Shown here in pieces: positions 22,491 to 35,370 of a stretch of DNA of 64,000 bases. Under the pieces are notes generated by a model, which was not told the origin of the DNA, searched no databases, and saw only the letters and a program-made list of their open reading frames with translations. This DNA comes from Acanthosepion esculentum (taxonomy: Eukaryota > Mollusca > Cephalopoda > Sepiida > Sepiidae), in the NCBI GenBank assembly GCA_964036315.1, contig OZ038485.1, forward strand, positions 75,374,460 to 75,438,459, given 5' to 3'. The translations under genes and the position numbers were made by a program. Numbering within the stretch: the stretch's first letter is position 1; the number at the start of each line of letters is the position of its first letter.

Positions 22491-24340
22491 AAAGTATTCT
22501 AAGGGAATAAACTTAAAGTTCTTTTATTAATGTTTTATCTTATTTTCTCTTAATATTCTCTAATTAGAATTGTGAGATTGGAATTTTTTTTTTTAGTCAT
22601 CTGGAGGTAATTTCTGTTTAAATTGATAAATTAATTTAAATTTAAATATATTACTCTTTAACTATCAATATTGATAGTAAAATGTTAAAATTAGAAATAT
22701 TTGTTTTGATATTTAAACACTTTAGTCATCACCTAACGTTAAACATTATCTGTGAAATTTAAGGAAAAATTTAAATAGATATAAATATAAATATGTGTAA
22801 AGATTTGAAAATATATGTGTAAGTATTGATATATGAATATACATAGGTACCTATGTATATCGATACATGTGTATGTGCCTATCTGTGTAATTGCACATGT
22901 AAATGAACGTATGTATATGTGAGATTTACATAAGTGTATGCGTGGTATATATATGTATATGATAAAACAAAATCTTTAATATTGCCTTCAAATATTACTC
23001 CATCTTAATTTAAAACCTAAACTTTAAGTAAAAAAGATTACCCATCTAAAAATAGTCACAAATTACATTCATGAATTAGATTCAAACTGATAGAGATGTT
23101 ATCTTAACAATCATTTACAATATTGAAAGATTACTATCATTAAACTGTTATATCTTAAATAATTTTTTTTAATATACTTTCTATGAATGTGTTTTTAAAT
23201 ATACTAATTAACTCATATTAAATCCCTAAATTATTTGTAAAAGAGTTAAAGATTTAAATTGCTAGCAAACATCAAATTAATTTCTTCGATTATTTAAAAA
23301 AATTAAATTACTATCAAATTTTAAAATCTGTTTTTTTACATAAATTGCTATAAATTACCACTTAGTACTACCCGTCAAAAGTTTAAATGTTCATTTCATT
23401 TTTCATTTCACCTTTTGGAAGTGTAGTCTGATGATCCAGCACCCTTTAAAAGGGCTATGGTGAAATAAATTATTACATGGAGCCTTAAAGTGGTCTGTTT
23501 TTCTTTAAAATACATACATACATACATACATACATATAATTTATCATTAATATTATTATTAATTTATCATTATATTATTTTATTACTATTATTTGTATAT
23601 ATTCACATGAGCTTTTTGCCTGTAGTTAGAAAATTGAAGACAGTAAATTTCCTCAAAACTCTAGTACTCTTCACAGTATTATTGCATAACCCAGCAATGC
23701 TATGTTCATGGTATTCTCAATTCCTTCAGGAATTTCTAATTCATCCAATTTTACTTCTAATGTTTTTGCTATAGTCCCAAGTATGCCAGCTATTATTGGC
23801 ACAACCAGGGCTGGTGAAAAGGTCTCCCCCACAGTCTATAAGGGGACCTCCCACTCTACTACATCTCAATTTTCTTATGGTAGTATTCATATAAAATACA
23901 AATTTTATTGTAACCTAATTATTTACAGTAATGGATCATATGCAATATAGGTAAACAATTTAACTAAAAAGATTGAAAATAAATACAATGTATCTATATA
24001 CAAATTAGTGACATGTAATAAAACATTCCATTTTAAATAAATCAACAATGTTTTGTGACAATATTTGGCATCAATTTGATATTTTCTTCTTAAAAAGTTG
24101 AATAATTTTAACACATTCAACATTAGTTACAAAAACTGAATTTTATATAGTGTTTTTTTGAGAAAAATTCATGGATTTAAACAAAACAAAAAAAAAACAG
24201 AAAGACATCAAAATCTGCAAAAATTTTTCATCCTTTAATAGTCAGTTGTGCTTAGTTTAATTTGTAACGTATATAAATGTAGGTAGAAAAAAAGCAAATG
24301 TTGATAAAATAGCGATGGTTACAAAGCACTACCCAGGTCC
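22490..24340. other. Intergenic sequence with one notable hairpin
   Basis: AT-rich without recognised genes. At 23428-23465, CTGATGA, a hairpin (CCA...CCCTTT/AAAGGG...TGG) and GAAATAAATTAT occur in order. A related block lies at 61816-61860. (CATA)n repeats lie near 23510-23535. Confidence 0.6.
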
Positions 24341-24389
24341 TCCAATCACATGATTTCAAACTCTCTTCTGATTAATTTAATTTTTCTCT

Positions 24390-24610
24390 TCATTTTATAT
24401 CAAAAAGAATTTCACTTAGGCTCACTACTTTCTTTCCTACTTCTTGGCTCCCTGGCTAATTTCTGTGAAAGCAAGGTTTTCATTGGTTAAAAAAAATTCA
24501 CATAGACTTGTGAATTTTTTCCTTCTTGCTCTCATTATACTGGTTAATTTCTGTGAAAAGCAAAAATCTCACATATGCTTGCGAATTTCTTTCCTTCTTC
24601 CTCATTCCTC
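24390..24610 (+). repeat. Two to three imperfect ~80-bp tandem units
   Basis: Units each contain TTAATTTCTGTGAAA-like, a CACATA(G/T)(A/G)CTTG block and TTTCCTTCTT. They are AT-rich and of unknown family. Confidence 0.5.
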
Positions 24611-25069
24611 AAAATGTGAAGGGAATGGGTGAAGGGAGTTCTCATTATTTTGCACTCACTCCAAATCCACTGACATGTGCACATTTAGGATTTGTCTCGT
24701 AGGTCCTCTTTTTTCTTATTTACAACATCCATCAAATCTGATCATCTTACCTGGATGGAGTTTGCTCTTCTTGATCCTAATGTCTCAAGATTATTTTTAT
24801 TTTCTAGGACAGACTTTGGTTTGTGCTGATATCATTATTTACATTTATTTAAAATGACTGTATGATGAAATTTACCTACTCATTTGCATATCAAGTAAAG
24901 GACCAGGGGATGAGAGACAGACATTCTTACTTCAATATATAATGCATATGTGTACATTGAAATGTTGGACACTTTTCTCACTTCATTGATAGAAAATAGA
25001 CTTGAATTTCATACTCCTCTCTGGTCTTTTGAACAGTATTGAGGTTTATCCTTTGTTTTCTGTTTAAGA

Positions 25070-25165
25070 TTGGTTTTCTAGTTCCTTCTAAACTCTTCTT
25101 TTTCTTTCATTCCTGGTAGACCCTTGCATCTTAATGGCATTAACATCTTGCTTGAGATGAATTGA
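25070..25165 (+). repeat. 3'-end remnant of the Jockey-like LINE family
   Basis: CTTGCATCTTAATGGCATTA and the following CATCTTGCTTGAGATGA match the 3' ends at 19340-19381 and about 62970-63000. Confidence 0.6.
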
Positions 25166-25207
25166 TTAAACAAAGAAGATAAATCATTTTGTTACATCTT
25201 CTCAGTG

Positions 25208-25430
25208 ACATGACCAGCAAACAGTTCAGATCTCAATATGATTGAACATTTATGGTGGAAATTAAAAGAAAAAAAATGAGCTGTAACTAGGCTCCATCCT
25301 GTAAAGCTGATCTATCAACCACTATCCAAAGTTGGAGCCTGCTTGGAGAATATTGTTTTTCATTATCAAAATCCATGCTTCAAAGTATTCAAGCCAAGAT
25401 AAAATTGCAAGTAGCAACAAGTACTAATTG
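25208..25430 (+). pseudogene. Tc1-type transposase C-terminal fragment
   Basis: Translation gives SSDLNMIEHLWWKLKEK, matching the DLNPIEHLWD region of Tc1/mariner transposases (last catalytic acidic region), and then SMLQSIQAKIK. Stops occur within. Only the C-terminal ~70 residues remain and no terminal inverted repeat is seen. Confidence 0.75.
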
Positions 25431-27050
25431 TGATTTTTTTCTATTTGTGATTCCTTAAATCTTTCCTTAACATTGAGTGATTCCATAATTTTTCTCTCTA
25501 TTTCATCTGGAAAACATTGTATCAATTAAAATAATTTATTTAAATTTCATGAAGTCAGAATATTCAGCTATTAACAAAAATTTGATTGTCATATCTGATT
25601 TCTTCATTTTATATGAAGTGAAGAAAGAGCTGAATGGAAATCTTCAAAGTGTGGTGATTCCATGCTTTTTGCATGAGTTTGTAGCATTAAAGGTGTTTAA
25701 TTCCTCCAAGTACTAAGTACTTATTGAGGATTCCAAAATATTTGTAATGATCTATAAGCATTTATGAAAAAAATGTTTTTGAAAAATTAAAATTTCATAA
25801 AGTTTTTAAATCAATGAAATATAACTGCCTCTAAAAAGTGTTTGAAAAATTAAAATTAAAATATTTTATTTGAAAGATTTTTAAATAGAACATTTTAATA
25901 GCTTGTGGCAGACTTCACCACATTAATTTAACTTTAGATTAGGAAACAAAACTGACGTGAAAAAGGATAAGCAAAAGACATCATTACACATAAAATATGT
26001 ATTTAACAAGATGTACAACAATGTGAAAGAAAGCATGCATTTCAGTAAAAAAAGGTTAAATAAAACAAGAGTTGTCTCTCTTTAACTATTATTTGTATTT
26101 CAAAGTTCACTGGAAGAAAGTTTATGAGAGTTTCTTATAATAATTGTTCTCAGAAGATTTGCTGTGTAAGAAAAAGTTATGTGAGTGTAAGGAATGTTCA
26201 GCATGTGAGTGGTGGTGTGAGTGAGAAGGTTGGTGCATGGTTTCAACTGTTGTGGATGCGTTTGGCAGCTGAATTCTCACTAATTACCTAAGAATATTTC
26301 TTGCTTATATAGGTGACCACAGGCTCCAAACCGCTGTGCAGGAAGAGTTATTCTTCACGTGCAGATGATCTGATTGGTTGGCATTGACCAATCAGCGAGC
26401 GAGTTTTGGGGAGACTTAAGAAAGCTTCTGGGATTCGTTTCTCCCAAAAGTGCACAAAATTGACTACATGAAAATAGAACAATTACAAAATTGTCACATT
26501 GCTGCGATTTGTAAATTGTCTATAACAATTAACCAATGAATGCTTGTCGTTGCACGTGATTTGTATTTGTGTATGTATGTATGTGTGTGTGTACGATATA
26601 GATCGGCACAAGCTCTTCTAGTTCTATATCCTGATTAAACTCAATCTGTGAAGAAAACAAAGGATAGTAATTATTTGTATTCACAATTAGCAAATATGTT
26701 CAAAATGAGGATCAAAATGAAGTCAAAATCAAAATCTAAAAGAACAATTTAAACTTTATGAAATTCAACCTGATTGATTGATAAATCACACATGTGTTTA
26801 AAAATAACTAAGAGAAATTTGCATGCACTTCTTTGGAGCCTATTTTTTAGGCTTAAGTAGCAACTTGTAAAGGATTTTACCTAGCAGTATGAAGGTACTG
26901 GCTTCATGGAGTACATTCGAGCAATAAGTCAACCATCTTAAGGACTGTTTTTGTTAAATAACATTACAACTGATAAGCTGTCTGAATTTCTTGTATGAGG
27001 AGTTATCATTACTTACATGTAAACTATTGTCCTCATTTTTGTTGTGTTCT
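25431..27050. other. Intergenic sequence; relatively GC-rich patch at 26160-26470
   Basis: The patch has a TATA-like GCTTATATAGG (~26315), CCAAT-like words (GATTGG, CCAATCAG near 26385) and short G/C-rich runs. It could be a solo LTR or a promoter of an unseen gene. No matching downstream ORF or paired LTR was found. Confidence 0.35.
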
Positions 27051-27059
27051 CTAGCCTCC

Positions 27060-27310
27060 ATCAAGTGCTTGTTGAGCTGAGTAACCTTGAGGAAATTTCA
27101 AACTTTAATCCATGGGGGTAGATTGTCTTTGTTCTGTTGACCATGTCTAGGGATATCTTATCTTGTTATTATTTAGTACTGTTGTTATTCCCTGTTCAAT
27201 TTCCAAGTATGTCTGAATACGCACTGCTTGGCCCCGGGATTGAACTCACAAAAATTCACAGACCAACATTTTAATCCAGTAAAGCAACAATTTTAGTGTA
27301 GAACTTTCAG
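27060..27310 (-). mobile_element. tRNA-derived SINE-like copy
   Basis: Minus strand: TTACTGGATTAAAA near the A-box position and a good B box GAGTTCAATCCC (27236-27247), then CCCGGGGCCAAGC. The body extends leftward with CR-rich and TTG-rich sequence. Not a tRNA gene: the acceptor stem is not closed. Confidence 0.55.
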
Positions 27311-28555
27311 CTTTAAACTTAATCTAACTACTGATGAGACTGATTGATTGCACTCACCAACCCTTCATAGCTCTGTTGACTATGGTATAGTGGCTGACAT
27401 TTAGAACTATCATTTTGACATCTCTCCATTTTATAAACATACAAGAGTTTGGTATTTGAACACATGTAAAAGCTAGGATTTTCAGTGCTGATTTTTAAGG
27501 GCTATTCTCACTTGGAAAAATATCACTCAAATTTTCCCATTTTTTTCTGTGTTGCACTAAGATAAGTTTAGCAAATCTTGATAATAAGTTTGCCAAATTA
27601 AAGTCATAAAAAACTATTTCAATTCTGAATTCAACATTAAAAAGAAATTAATGAAAATATGGTAAATAATAAAATTCACTGTATTACATTTTTAAGAAAA
27701 TCTTTTTACGAGAAAATTTACATAATGCAAAGTTCTATATATTCCTGTTTACATCTAACTTCTAGAACTGTTGTAACATCGCAATTGCCTTTGTTTGAAG
27801 GAAATTTGTATTGAAATCTGTCAACTTTCATTACTAGATCACTTCCATCAGTGCAATAAATCAAAGATCCATCTTTATTGAAATATCATATAAAATCTTT
27901 TTCTCTATTTCACTACCAAGAGAAAGTTTTTCCTACTTATAAGAATTTTTTTTAATCAAGAGCCCTGCAGCATCTTTGGGAACAAGAAAAACAAAGCAAG
28001 TATCACTGATTGCATATGTTGAGACCAATTCTTATCTGAAGAATTTTCTTCCTTCGGCTGAATTTTTATATAATCAAGATTAACATGTGACATAGATTAT
28101 ATCCCTGTGGGGAATGGTCTTGATGCTGATGAAAGATTAAGATAAGCAATTTTCTTCTGGTTCTTTTTGTTGTCTCCTTGAAGCTTCCAGGAACAAAAAT
28201 AGCAATTGTTATTTTTTTTTTTTGTTTCCTTCATATCATTTGAATTCCAAAACCAAGAGTTTTTTTTTAAACATTTTATCCATTGTCTTATTTTCTCGTC
28301 ATAGAGTAAGTAGTAAGGGGCCCACGTCTTTTTGTCCTGTTCTCCAATTTTGATTCCAAAATGGACATAAGATGCTTCTTTTCTTTACTACAAACTTTAC
28401 ACAAATATAGCATCATCAGAGCTGTTTTGGATTGAAGACACTAAGTCAGTAATTTCTCATCTTCAGTACAGCTGCTAGTTTCCAAGCATCCCCATCTACA
28501 TTTCTTCATCCACAAAGCCAACTTTTGCTGACTGGACCTTAGTTACAGTTCAAGT
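27311..28555. other. Intergenic sequence without recognised genes
   Basis: No ORF or repeat that I can name. Confidence 0.6.
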
Positions 28556-28559
28556 ATGT

Positions 28560-28790
28560 GTCCCACTAGAGGCACATAGTTTTGAATTCAGAGTTATCTA
28601 TCTATACTGGTTAGAAAGACCAGTCTACCCTACTATTTGACTCATAGCTGAGAGGAGAATAGATGGATTCATACCTTCCTCAAGGGTATTTGTATGAAAG
28701 TGAATATAATGATCTCAATCAGAATTTGAACATGGCTTGCTGATTTCTTGCCTTTAACCATTATGTCACCTGCACATCCTACAAAAATAT
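28560..28790 (-). mobile_element. tRNA-derived SINE-like copy
   Basis: Minus strand begins GATGTGCAGGTGACATAATG, with TGGTTAAAGG (A-box-like) and GTTCAAATTCT (B-box-like, 28721-28731). The first ~20 bases resemble the start of the 8.1-kb copy (GATGTGCAGGTAGCATGATT), so both belong to one family. Confidence 0.65.
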
Positions 28791-29047
28791 AGCAAAGAAA
28801 AAAAGTATAGGACTAGATGCCATAAGTGTTAACACAACAGTATTCTAATTTATCAATTAGTAACACTGTCTGCAAAAAGAATAATTGAACTCGAATGTAG
28901 CAAAGGCCCACGACAGGGCTGACACCAAATGCTAGAAAAACCAAAACCCAGAGAGGCAATAAATGTCTTCCATAAGTTTCCAGTCAAGGGAGGTAATAAG
29001 TTCATAAAGAAATGCAGTTAATGGAAGTAATTAAAAATATTTATGAC

Positions 29048-30830
29048 AATTCTCTCCCCTACACACACGCACTTTTTATTTTAAAACTTTCTATTGTTCT
29101 TGAAGATCATCTTCGAATCACTGTATCTTCCAGAACCGATGTAGAATGCGAATCTCAAAGTATGTAAGCACTGGAATGGGAGGTTTGTGGTTATCCAGCA
29201 GTTTTGGATGGCTGTCAGACTTAGATTCATCTACTTCCACAGATCTATTTTCAACACAACTCTCTTCACTGATAGTTGTAGACATATTCTTTTCATATCG
29301 GTTCCCAACTGGAGATAAATCATGCACAGACACTGTTAAATCACGTTTATCAGTGAACCTTAGATGGGCATATTAAGGATTAGCCTCTAACAACATTGAG
29401 TAGAAGTTCATATTTGTTGGCATAGACATTACAGTGACTGCTAGTCAAGTGGGTAAGGAATGAACACTGGGTGACCAGCATTGGTACAAAAAGCATCTTT
29501 CATGGAGTGTAGTACTGGCAGTGGTACAGAGCAGATATAGCATGCAGTACCTTAGAACAACTTCCCACTGAGATTCTTAAAGATTTCTCAGAGTGAATGA
29601 ATATATGAAAGAGTACCAGACAAAATAAATTTTGGTTCAGACATTCAATTACAACACTTGTTGCCATATTTGGACAAGCAAGCAAAAGGAAAATGTGAAT
29701 ACTCATCTATTACTGTTAGCATGTAACAGTTCTTGGTGTTAGAAGGAAGGGGGTGCCTTAAAATCTGAGTCATTCCATGGATATGTGGCTTTGAAAGACA
29801 GACAATTTCTGGATTTGTAAAAAATCAGTTTCAATTAAGCATAAACTAGACAATCAGAACATACTTTTTTCTTTTTACATTCTCTATAGAGTTTGGAAGA
29901 TTCCTGATTTTGATGAAGTGGTTGATATTTTTGTTTTATGGTTTATCAACCCCACACTAGGCCGTTTAAAGCCAAGACATTCTTATATTTCATAAAATTT
30001 AAATTTGATGAAGTGGGCTAACCTGATTATGCAAGGATAATAAAAACAATTGAGGAGCTTGGATAGCTTTTCTTTGTAGGAGATAACACCACAATGAGCA
30101 TGTGAGAGTGCACCAACTGGTATGTTATTATTCTTCACTTGTCTATAGATAATGTCATATCCAGATTTCTAGTTCCATTCTCAATCTTTGGATTTTATTA
30201 TTTTTTAATTTTTCTGTTTCTCCATATGAAACAAAGTTCATTGCTTGTGATCAGTGACAATGGTAAAATGTTGAGCAGATAAAGTGAGACCAGGTTTTCA
30301 CCTTCTATTCATTTAGTCGAGATTAGTGTTCATGATAAAAATACATATATGATGTCCACAAAAAGTACACTATTGGAAATTGATATAATGATACTTCAAT
30401 GGTGAAGTTGATTCTCGGAATGGAGCAATACACTCCAGGTACAGAAAGGAAGCAAACAACTTATACCATAAAAACCTTAATGGATGATATTAGCCATTAC
30501 ATTACCCAAAGCAATCACTGAAGCTCAACTTCTATGACATTTTTTAATGGGCAGGAACATAAAAAAAAAAAAAAAAAAAAAAACAGGTGTAAAAGTCAGT
30601 CATAAAAGGTCAAATAAAAGAGATAAAATTTCCCCATTAAAATTTGTCACGGTTGCTATAAAGTAATTTAAGAGGGTGGAGGGCATTAATAAATATGGTA
30701 TCGCAGCAAAAGACAAAATATGGAACATGCAGTTTAACAGATTTCCCAAACTACTTTGGACTTTACAGATACTATTGACAAGAATTGAGCAAATCATCAG
30801 CACCAACCTGATGAATTGGTCTAGAGTTCT
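29048..30830 (-). mobile_element. Decayed Gypsy-type pol (RNase H to integrase end)
   Basis: Minus-strand translation, with many stops, gives FTIVTDHK and IIKSKD.EWN...YDIIYRQ (RNase H/tether, ~30300-30120). It continues with FPFACPNMATSVVIECLNQ and YIHS-like integrase core near 29680-29560. The C-terminal integrase tail follows as SVHDLSPVGNRY, ESKSDSHPKLLDN and PPIPVL (29333-29118). A purine run AGGGGAGAGA at 29051-29060 lies where a polypurine tract is expected. It is followed by TGTCATAA, a plausible LTR start at 29048. The RT portion above 30330 is too decayed to verify. Confidence 0.7.
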
Positions 30831-31224
30831 TGCCCAGCGTTATACACAATGAAAATTGAGATGGAAAGCACACTTCACTAAGCTCATTTCTTAATGCTAC
30901 CAACTCTGGAGTTAATTCCAGAAAATAGGAATCCCTTCCCACCAAAAAAAAAAAAATGTAGAAGATTTAGAGTCAAGTAACAGGATACAAATCAAGAATC
31001 AGTGCCATGATTATTGCAAAGGCTGGATTTCAACTGAAAATGCCATTTTCATACTTCAAGAAGACCACACAGGATAAAAGAAAAATGGTGATAGTGAAGA
31101 TTTAGAAGTCTGAAATTCTTTCTGCATGGTGCCTGGAATTGGTGGGAGAATGTTGAGCAAAGACATTTCATATGAAATGACCTTAGCAGATACAAACAAA
31201 TAGGATAATGTAATTGATAAATCT

Positions 31225-31410
31225 CATTTGTATAATAAATGCGAATGTCTGTCACACTTTTTCAATTAAAGGGACGTAACTCTCAATAGCTCATCTATAT
31301 AATAAATTCCGATGTCACACTTTTTCAATTAAAGGGACACACATTTCAACAGCCCATTTCTTCTATATAATAAATGCGAATGTCAGTGTCACACTTTTTC
31401 CACTTTACTC
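31225..31410 (+). repeat. ~70-bp tandem repeat, 2.5 copies
   Basis: Each unit has TATAATAAAT(G/T)CGAATGTC and TCACACTTTTTCAATTAAAG. Starts are at about 31229, 31298 and 31366. Followed by two diverged ~110-bp repeats (about 31410-31545 and 31670-31785) that share CAATCCTGAA and GAATCAGGCC. Family unknown. Confidence 0.75.
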
Positions 31411-31785
31411 TTAGGGGCTGTAGCCCAACATATCAGACCATTTTGGAATCAGGCCGACTCAGTGTGCAAATTAAAAAATTCCAGGTCGGCTCCAGACCCA
31501 CAATCCTGAAATTTTAGATTCCCAAGTTTTCATTAGTATAATTGTTTTTGGATTTAACTATCTTGGCTTCAACTGATAAAAACAATTAAAGCAATTAACT
31601 CTTTAACTTTCAATAGCTCATGTTCAAATGAAAAAAATTATTATTTCAAAATAAAATTGTGTGTTTTCAACTTTACTCCTAAACATATACCATTTCTGAA
31701 TCAGGCCAACTTAAGCAAATTAAAAAAAAATTCTAAGCTGGATCCAGACCGCAATCCTGAAGTTTTGGTTTCCTGAGTTTTTATT
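31410..31785 (+). repeat. Diverged direct repeat pair, ~110 bp each
   Basis: Both units contain TTCAACTTTACTC-like or CTTTACTCTTAG, GAATCAGGCC, 'CCAGACC' and CAATCCTGAA in order, about 265 bp apart. Together with the 70-bp repeats they may form one larger array or element end. Confidence 0.55.
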
Positions 31786-33500
31786 ATTGTTTGTTTTCAG
31801 CAAATTTTGTATAACAATTTTTATAACTTGGAAATTAAAATTAAATGTGAAATCCAGCAAAAATCACCCATGAAATAAAAATTGTTTGTACAGAAAGGAC
31901 CTACATACAGCAAATTGTCTTTAAATTAAGTGGCAGCAAAAGAATTATTAAACTTTTAAAAGGTAAACTTAAATATTAATACAATACTTAAATGCAGTGA
32001 TCAATTTTGAGTCCTGTAGTTTGTTATCTGTTGCATCTACTGCACCCTACCTATTGTAATGAAGGCCTAATCAAGTCCCCCACAGAAGCTAGATTAAATG
32101 CCACCCAGTAGAGCTGCTTTTAAGCTACAATTAATAAATAATACATTTTCTATACCTGCCAACCTCCAACAGTGGCAATTTTAGTTGTTAGAGTCACAAA
32201 GTATAGGAAAGTAATTTCAAACATATCTTTACCAGTTGTAAATCATTGCTACAAGTGTATGTGCATAGGTAAATGAACTCCATAGCCTAATGATGATAAA
32301 GCATTTATTTTGCACACCAGATATTTTTCAACATAGCTTGAAACAGGCATTATACAGTAAAAATCCTGTTAGAAAAGAAATTCTTGTTCTAGGTTACAAG
32401 TGGTAGTACAGCAATGAGAATTGAATATTTTAAATCAGTGCTACATTCTTTACAGCCAAAAAGGCAGAAAAATTTAGATATTTTATTCTGATGCTAGTAT
32501 TCATACTTTGTGGGTACTCCAGCATTAAAAATTATTTTTCTAACAGTCTCAACCAAGGAGTGGGGGAGTTTACAAACCAATTGAGATTTTCAAAATTTAG
32601 CAGTCTGAATAAATCTATTCCATCTTTCCCAAAAATGAAAAAACACAAACTTGTAGTTTCTGTATCTTAATGGACAAACATTAATTATTCAAATGTAAAA
32701 TATCAACTTAGAAAAGGATTTTTTGTACAAGCCAAACATCTTTAAAACATAAGTTGTGTACACATTCTTTTTAATTTTATGCAGTTTTTAAATTTTATAA
32801 CAAAACATTTTCATGTCTTGAATAAATGGGACTCATATCACCACTAGAACAAAGTTGTCCCAGGTTAATACTCAAGACCAACAACAATCAAATAAAATCT
32901 GACAGGATTAAGCAGTTTTGCTTTTTCACTACAGTATTAAGAAACATTGCCCACAAGTGACAATTTCCTGGTAAAATTTAATCATTTTTAGTCAATTTTC
33001 AAGTCTTTTTTTCTATTTTTGAACAATTTAACTACAAGAAATATCTTTAATTCGGATTATTTCATTGCATATATCTTCAGAAAGGAAAGATGATTTGCCA
33101 AGTATGAACTTGAGAACTCAAATTTACTATATAAATCATAACTGAATTCATTAAAATATGAGTGCAGTTAAATGTTTCTAGACTGCAAGTTGGATACTGA
33201 AATATTTTCTAAATGTTGGGCTGTCATCAAATTGCCCAAAGTTTTAATCAACAGATGATTACTATAATGAATTTCTAAAAATAATGTAATTCACAAAAGT
33301 TGCCATAAATGATATATTCTGTTTTTGTTCATTTTTTTTTTTTTTTTTAATTAAAAGAGCTTGAATCTATTGAACATGAGTAAGAACTTTACTTAATCAT
33401 GTAGGTAAGAAGTATCTCATTGTTAGAATGAATTTAAATTTTATCAAATCCCCAAGTATGAAAAAGAAGGTAAAGAAAGCAAACCATAAGTAGTTTGGTG
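31786..33500. other. Intergenic sequence downstream of the APP locus
   Basis: No exon or named repeat recognised. Confidence 0.6.
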
Positions 33501-33515
33501 GGAACACTTTATTGA
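33495..33515 (-). terminator. Candidate distal polyadenylation signal for minus-strand transcript(s)
   Basis: AATAAA on the minus strand at 33508-33513 is followed by GTGTTCCCACC, a GU-rich-like downstream element. It could end the APP 3' UTR (about 4.4 kb) or a transcript using the candidate exon at 35371-35454. Nearer AATAAA hexamers exist, so the real site is uncertain. Confidence 0.35.
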
Positions 33516-35122
33516 AATTTTACACTGAGCCATTACACAAGAAATAACAAAAAGCTATTTTTACCTTTATATCTTTTGTAAAACAACAAAATAGTAATTA
33601 CACCAGACATACTAATTCTGTGATAGTCCATGTTTTTTCTTTGATTTTTTTTTTTAATTTTTAAAAGAGAAAAAGTAGGAAGATCCTTTCAGAGTATTCT
33701 GGAAAAGAATGGGGGATTCAAACTCTTTCTTCCTCAAAACAAAAGAAAAAAAAGTAAACAAAAAAAAAAGAAAAGAAAAAAAATGGTTAAAAATGGAAAA
33801 GAAGGAAAGAGAAAAAATGTCTAAAAGAAGAGACTGTTTTTCCAGTATATGAATCACATCTTGTCCCATTGCCATCCCTTCTAAATTTAAAAAGGGTAGG
33901 AAGTATCAGAGATAATGATAGTCATAATAGTAATGATTAAAAATGGCAAAAGCAAAAAGAAATTATTGGAATGTATAGCATGGCCATTTTTTCTTTGCAA
34001 TGGTGACAACTGGCCAACTATAGTTGTTTTGAAAAAAAGAGAGAAAGCAAAATATATCAAAATAAACATCACTGCTACCTACCAAAAATATTTAATGATC
34101 TGAAGATGATTTGTACATTTAAAAACAGCATAGTAAACAGGAGCAGCTTCACTCCCAATGCAAGTAGAGACGTAATTTTGATTTGTTTTTCTTTTTTAGA
34201 ATAAAAATAAATAAATGAATGAATGAATGAGGGAAAGTGTCACCATTCCTAAGTAGTGTGCAATGCAGCCTAAATTGAATCCATAATGTAGGCAGTATTA
34301 AAAAAAAAAATAAAAAAATAAAAATAATTCAGATATAAGTCCATTTTAAGATAGACAACTGTTATTTACCTGTAAAATCCATCTCAATTGCTCATGGCCA
34401 TGAGTTAAAAAAATAAAATATTGAAAGAATACATAGGTGAAACAAGTAATGAATTAACTAAATATTAGATTAACTAATTTCAATTGGATTCTGCGCCTCA
34501 TGCATAAAGCTCACATTTAAGAGATTCATAAACCATGCGTGTGTATGTGCGCAACAATCACTTACTTGCACTGTCTCAAAACAGACAAAATTTTACAGAT
34601 AAAGTTTGGATGGTTTCCTTCTTAGTTAAATTAATCATTTGTTTTGTACTATTAGAAAGATATGAACATTTGCATTTAAGTGTATTGATCGTCACAGCAA
34701 TTAAAGATAAACTCACTGCATGAGAATCAGAATAACCATACAGGAGATTGCCAACAATCAATGAGAAGATCCAGAAGCTAAAGGCATTAAAAGCTTGGAA
34801 GAGATTGTCTCAAGAGAAGTTTACTTTAGTTTTCCATTGGAGGAATTAACTAAGCATCTGTTGATTCTATCCAACAAGAGAAAGAAGCAAGCAATCCCCT
34901 GCATCCTACCTACATAACAAAAAATTCAGATTTAACAGAAATTGAAAAAGGGGAGGGGAAAGAAAGGAAATTAGCTATTGTTGCATGACTGAAGAAGAGT
35001 GCTAGTTTGTTGTAATTTTTTGTTCTGTCTTCTGTAGGCACTTGCTCATTTCTGTCTGAAAGTCCAATAAATTTGATCACGCATATTGAAGACTTTAAAA
35101 GAAAAGAAAAAAGAAAAAAGAA

Positions 35123-35150
35123 AATATATATATATATATATATATATATA
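35123..35150. repeat. (TA)n microsatellite
   Basis: Short TA tract in the putative APP 3' region. Confidence 0.9.
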
Positions 35151-35370
35151 ATAATAATGGCAAGTACGATTCCAATCAACTTGCAGGACAGATTCAAGAG
35201 TTTTATTAATCATCAGTTTCTAATATCAACACCACAAGAGTGTTGTATATAGAAGAAACAAACATTTAATTATTGTTAACAAGTATGAGAATTTTAAGCT
35301 TAAAATTTATCTGTGCTCTTTTGGCTAAAAACTCTAGAAAAAAATCTGAAGCATATAAAAAAGGATAAAA

